Below, one piece after another: positions 5,617 through 6,484 of a DNA stretch of 6,484 bases. The stretch's first letter is position 1, and each line of letters starts with the position of its first letter. The notes beneath the pieces were generated by a model. The model saw nothing but the letters and a program-made list of their open reading frames with translations, had not been told where the DNA came from and did no database searches. The translations under genes and the position numbers were made by a program. The stretch is from positions 1-6,484 of the forward strand of contig CAZDHT010000283.1 of NCBI GenBank assembly GCA_964505325.1, written 5' to 3'. The stretch is from CAZDHT01 sp964505325. Its GTDB lineage: Bacteria > Planctomycetota > PUPC01.

Positions 5617-6362
5617 ATGACCTGGCCGGTGATGAAGTCCGAGGCGCGCGACGCGAGAAAAACAGCCAGCCCGGTCAGGTCTTCGGGTTCCCCCCATCGC
5701 CCCATCGGCGTCTTGTCCCTGACCCACCGGTCAAACTTCCGGTCGGTGTACAGCGGCTCGGTCAGTTCGGTCTTGAAGTAGCCCGGCGCGATAGCGTTGA
5801 CGTTGATGCCGTGTGGCGCCCATTCCACCGCCAGCGCTTTCGTCAACTGCGCGACGGCGCCCTTGCTGGCCGTGTAGGCCGACGTCCCCGGACGCGACAC
5901 CTGGCTCATCAGCGACGCGATGTTGATGATCTTCCCGCTGCGGCCTGCTCGGATCAAGCGCTTCGCCACCTCGCGGGAGAGCGCAAACAGGCCGCGGACG
6001 TTCACCGCCATCACGGCGTCCCAGTCCGCCATCGGCAGGTCGGTCGCGGCGCCGCGCCGCGTGATGCCCGCGTTGTTCACCAGGATGTCCACCGTCCCCG
6101 CTTCTTTCCCGATGCCGTCCAGCAGCTTGGGAATGCCCTTCACGTCGGCAAGGTCGAACGGACAAAAGCAGGCGTTTCGACCGAGCTGGGTGATCGCCTT
6201 TGCGGTCTTCTTGAGCTGATCCTCGGACCGGGCGACCAGTGCCACGTCGCAGCCGTGCTCGGCCAGTGCCAGCGCCATTGCCCGGCCCAGGCCCCGGCCC
6301 CCGCCGGTGACCAGCGCGAGCTTGCCGCTCAGGTCCCACAGATCCGTGGTGCCTGTGGACAA
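5583..6362 (-). CDS. Short-chain dehydrogenase/reductase, gluconate 5-dehydrogenase-like
   Basis: The product has 259 residues, a classical SDR length, starting at TTG (6362-6360). The Rossmann cofactor motif is TGGGRGLG (19-26), with NNAG at 96-99. The catalytic tetrad is complete: Asn121, Ser150, Tyr163 and Lys167 (YTASK). Arg45 in 'ALVARSED' at the end of the second strand is compatible with NADP(H) preference. 'IAPGYFKTELTEPL' (191-204), 'GRWGEPEDLTG' and 'SDFITGQVIYADGGW' resemble the gluconate 5-dehydrogenase (IdnO/Ga5DH) and KduD subgroup more than FabG. The N-terminal 'DLWDLSGK' aligns with 'DLFSLAGK' of IdnO, which supports the TTG start. The likely reaction is reversible oxidation of a sugar acid such as gluconate to its keto form in the cytoplasm. 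A FabG-like reductase role is the main alternative. It follows the truncated gene at the right edge by 13 nt, so the two probably form an operon running leftwards. Confidence 0.93.
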   Translation of the reverse strand: MSTGTTDLWDLSGKLALVTGGGRGLGRAMALALAEHGCDVALVARSEDQLKKTAKAITQLGRNACFCPFDLADVKGIPKLLDGIGKEAGTVDILVNNAGITRRGAATDLPMADWDAVMAVNVRGLFALSREVAKRLIRAGRSGKIINIASLMSQVSRPGTSAYTASKGAVAQLTKALAVEWAPHGINVNAIAPGYFKTELTEPLYTDRKFDRWVRDKTPMGRWGEPEDLTGLAVFLASRASDFITGQVIYADGGWLSTV

Positions 6363-6370
6363 CGTCCGGT

Positions 6371-6377
6371 CCTTCCT
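6371..6377 (-). promoter_or_regulatory. Ribosome binding site of the SDR gene
   Basis: Read on the minus strand, AGGAAGG ends 8 nt before the TTG at 6362. This supports an unusual TTG start; no in-frame ATG or GTG lies before the cofactor-binding motif. Confidence 0.7.
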
Positions 6378-6484
6378 ACTTGCTGCCTCCGGCTTTGGCC
6401 ACCGGCGCGCGCTTCGCCCGGCGAAGGTTGTCGATCTGCACGCTCCCGCCGCCCGCGGGATGGAAGATCAGAACCAGCTTGCCC
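6376..6484 (-). CDS. C-terminal end of an unidentified protein, cut by the window edge
   Basis: On the minus strand a frame enters from the right edge and ends at TAG (6378-6376), giving the last 35 residues of a protein. They begin with the strand-like 'GKLVLIFHPAGGG', then 'SVQIDNLRRAKR', and end in a basic Ala/Gly/Lys tail. A closing beta strand of the form 'v.IDN.....' is common at the end of carbohydrate-binding or jelly-roll modules of secreted proteins, but so short a piece cannot prove that. The stop lies 13 nt before the dehydrogenase start and overlaps the start of its ribosome binding site, as expected in an operon. A sugar-related upstream partner would suit a sugar-acid dehydrogenase; this is inference. 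The start and most of the gene are outside the window. Confidence 0.6.
   Translation of the reverse strand, partial: GKLVLIFHPAGGGSVQIDNLRRAKRAPVAKAGGSK

Overview
The window is GC-rich bacterial chromosome, densely packed, with no mobile element, CRISPR array, RNA gene or large repeat that I can see. A DUF1844 protein, long GC-rich genes and a preference for strong GGAGG-type ribosome binding sites suggest Planctomycetota (perhaps Phycisphaerae-like) or a neighbouring phylum. That assignment is an inference from gene content, not from a marker gene.

Layout on the plus strand. 1-1989 encodes a large protein with a C-terminal domain of the helicase-associated (XPB/Ssl2-like, Helicase_C_3) type; its true start may lie before the window. 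2035-2385 encodes a small lipoprotein of unknown function. 2527-3201 encodes a YcbL/GloC-like metallo-beta-lactamase-fold hydrolase (glyoxalase II type). 3289-3630 encodes a DUF1844 protein. 3706-3987 encodes a small two-helix membrane protein, followed 4 nt later by tadA (3992-4456, the tRNA wobble adenosine deaminase) and 8 nt after that by a GT4-type glycosyltransferase (4465-5616). The last three look like one transcription unit.

On the minus strand, reading in from the right edge, are the C-terminal 35 codons of an unidentified protein (6376-6484, cut by the window). Thirteen nt later comes a short-chain dehydrogenase most like gluconate 5-dehydrogenase (5583-6362, TTG start). These two face the glycosyltransferase, and the two opposing genes overlap at their 3' ends by 34 bp.

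The genes mix housekeeping work (tRNA editing, aldehyde or thioester detoxification) with envelope and carbohydrate work (glycosyltransferase, sugar-acid dehydrogenase, lipoprotein, membrane protein), and do not form one obvious pathway. No gene-free stretch exceeds 300 bases. The longest gaps are 2386-2526 (a hairpin, a weak promoter candidate and a ribosome binding site) and 3202-3288 (a weak promoter candidate).

I did not find a convincing undescribed system. The points most worth checking are a strong imperfect hairpin directly before the small membrane gene, the 34-bp tail-to-tail overlap, the uncharacterised lipoprotein and membrane protein, and the truncated gene at the right edge.
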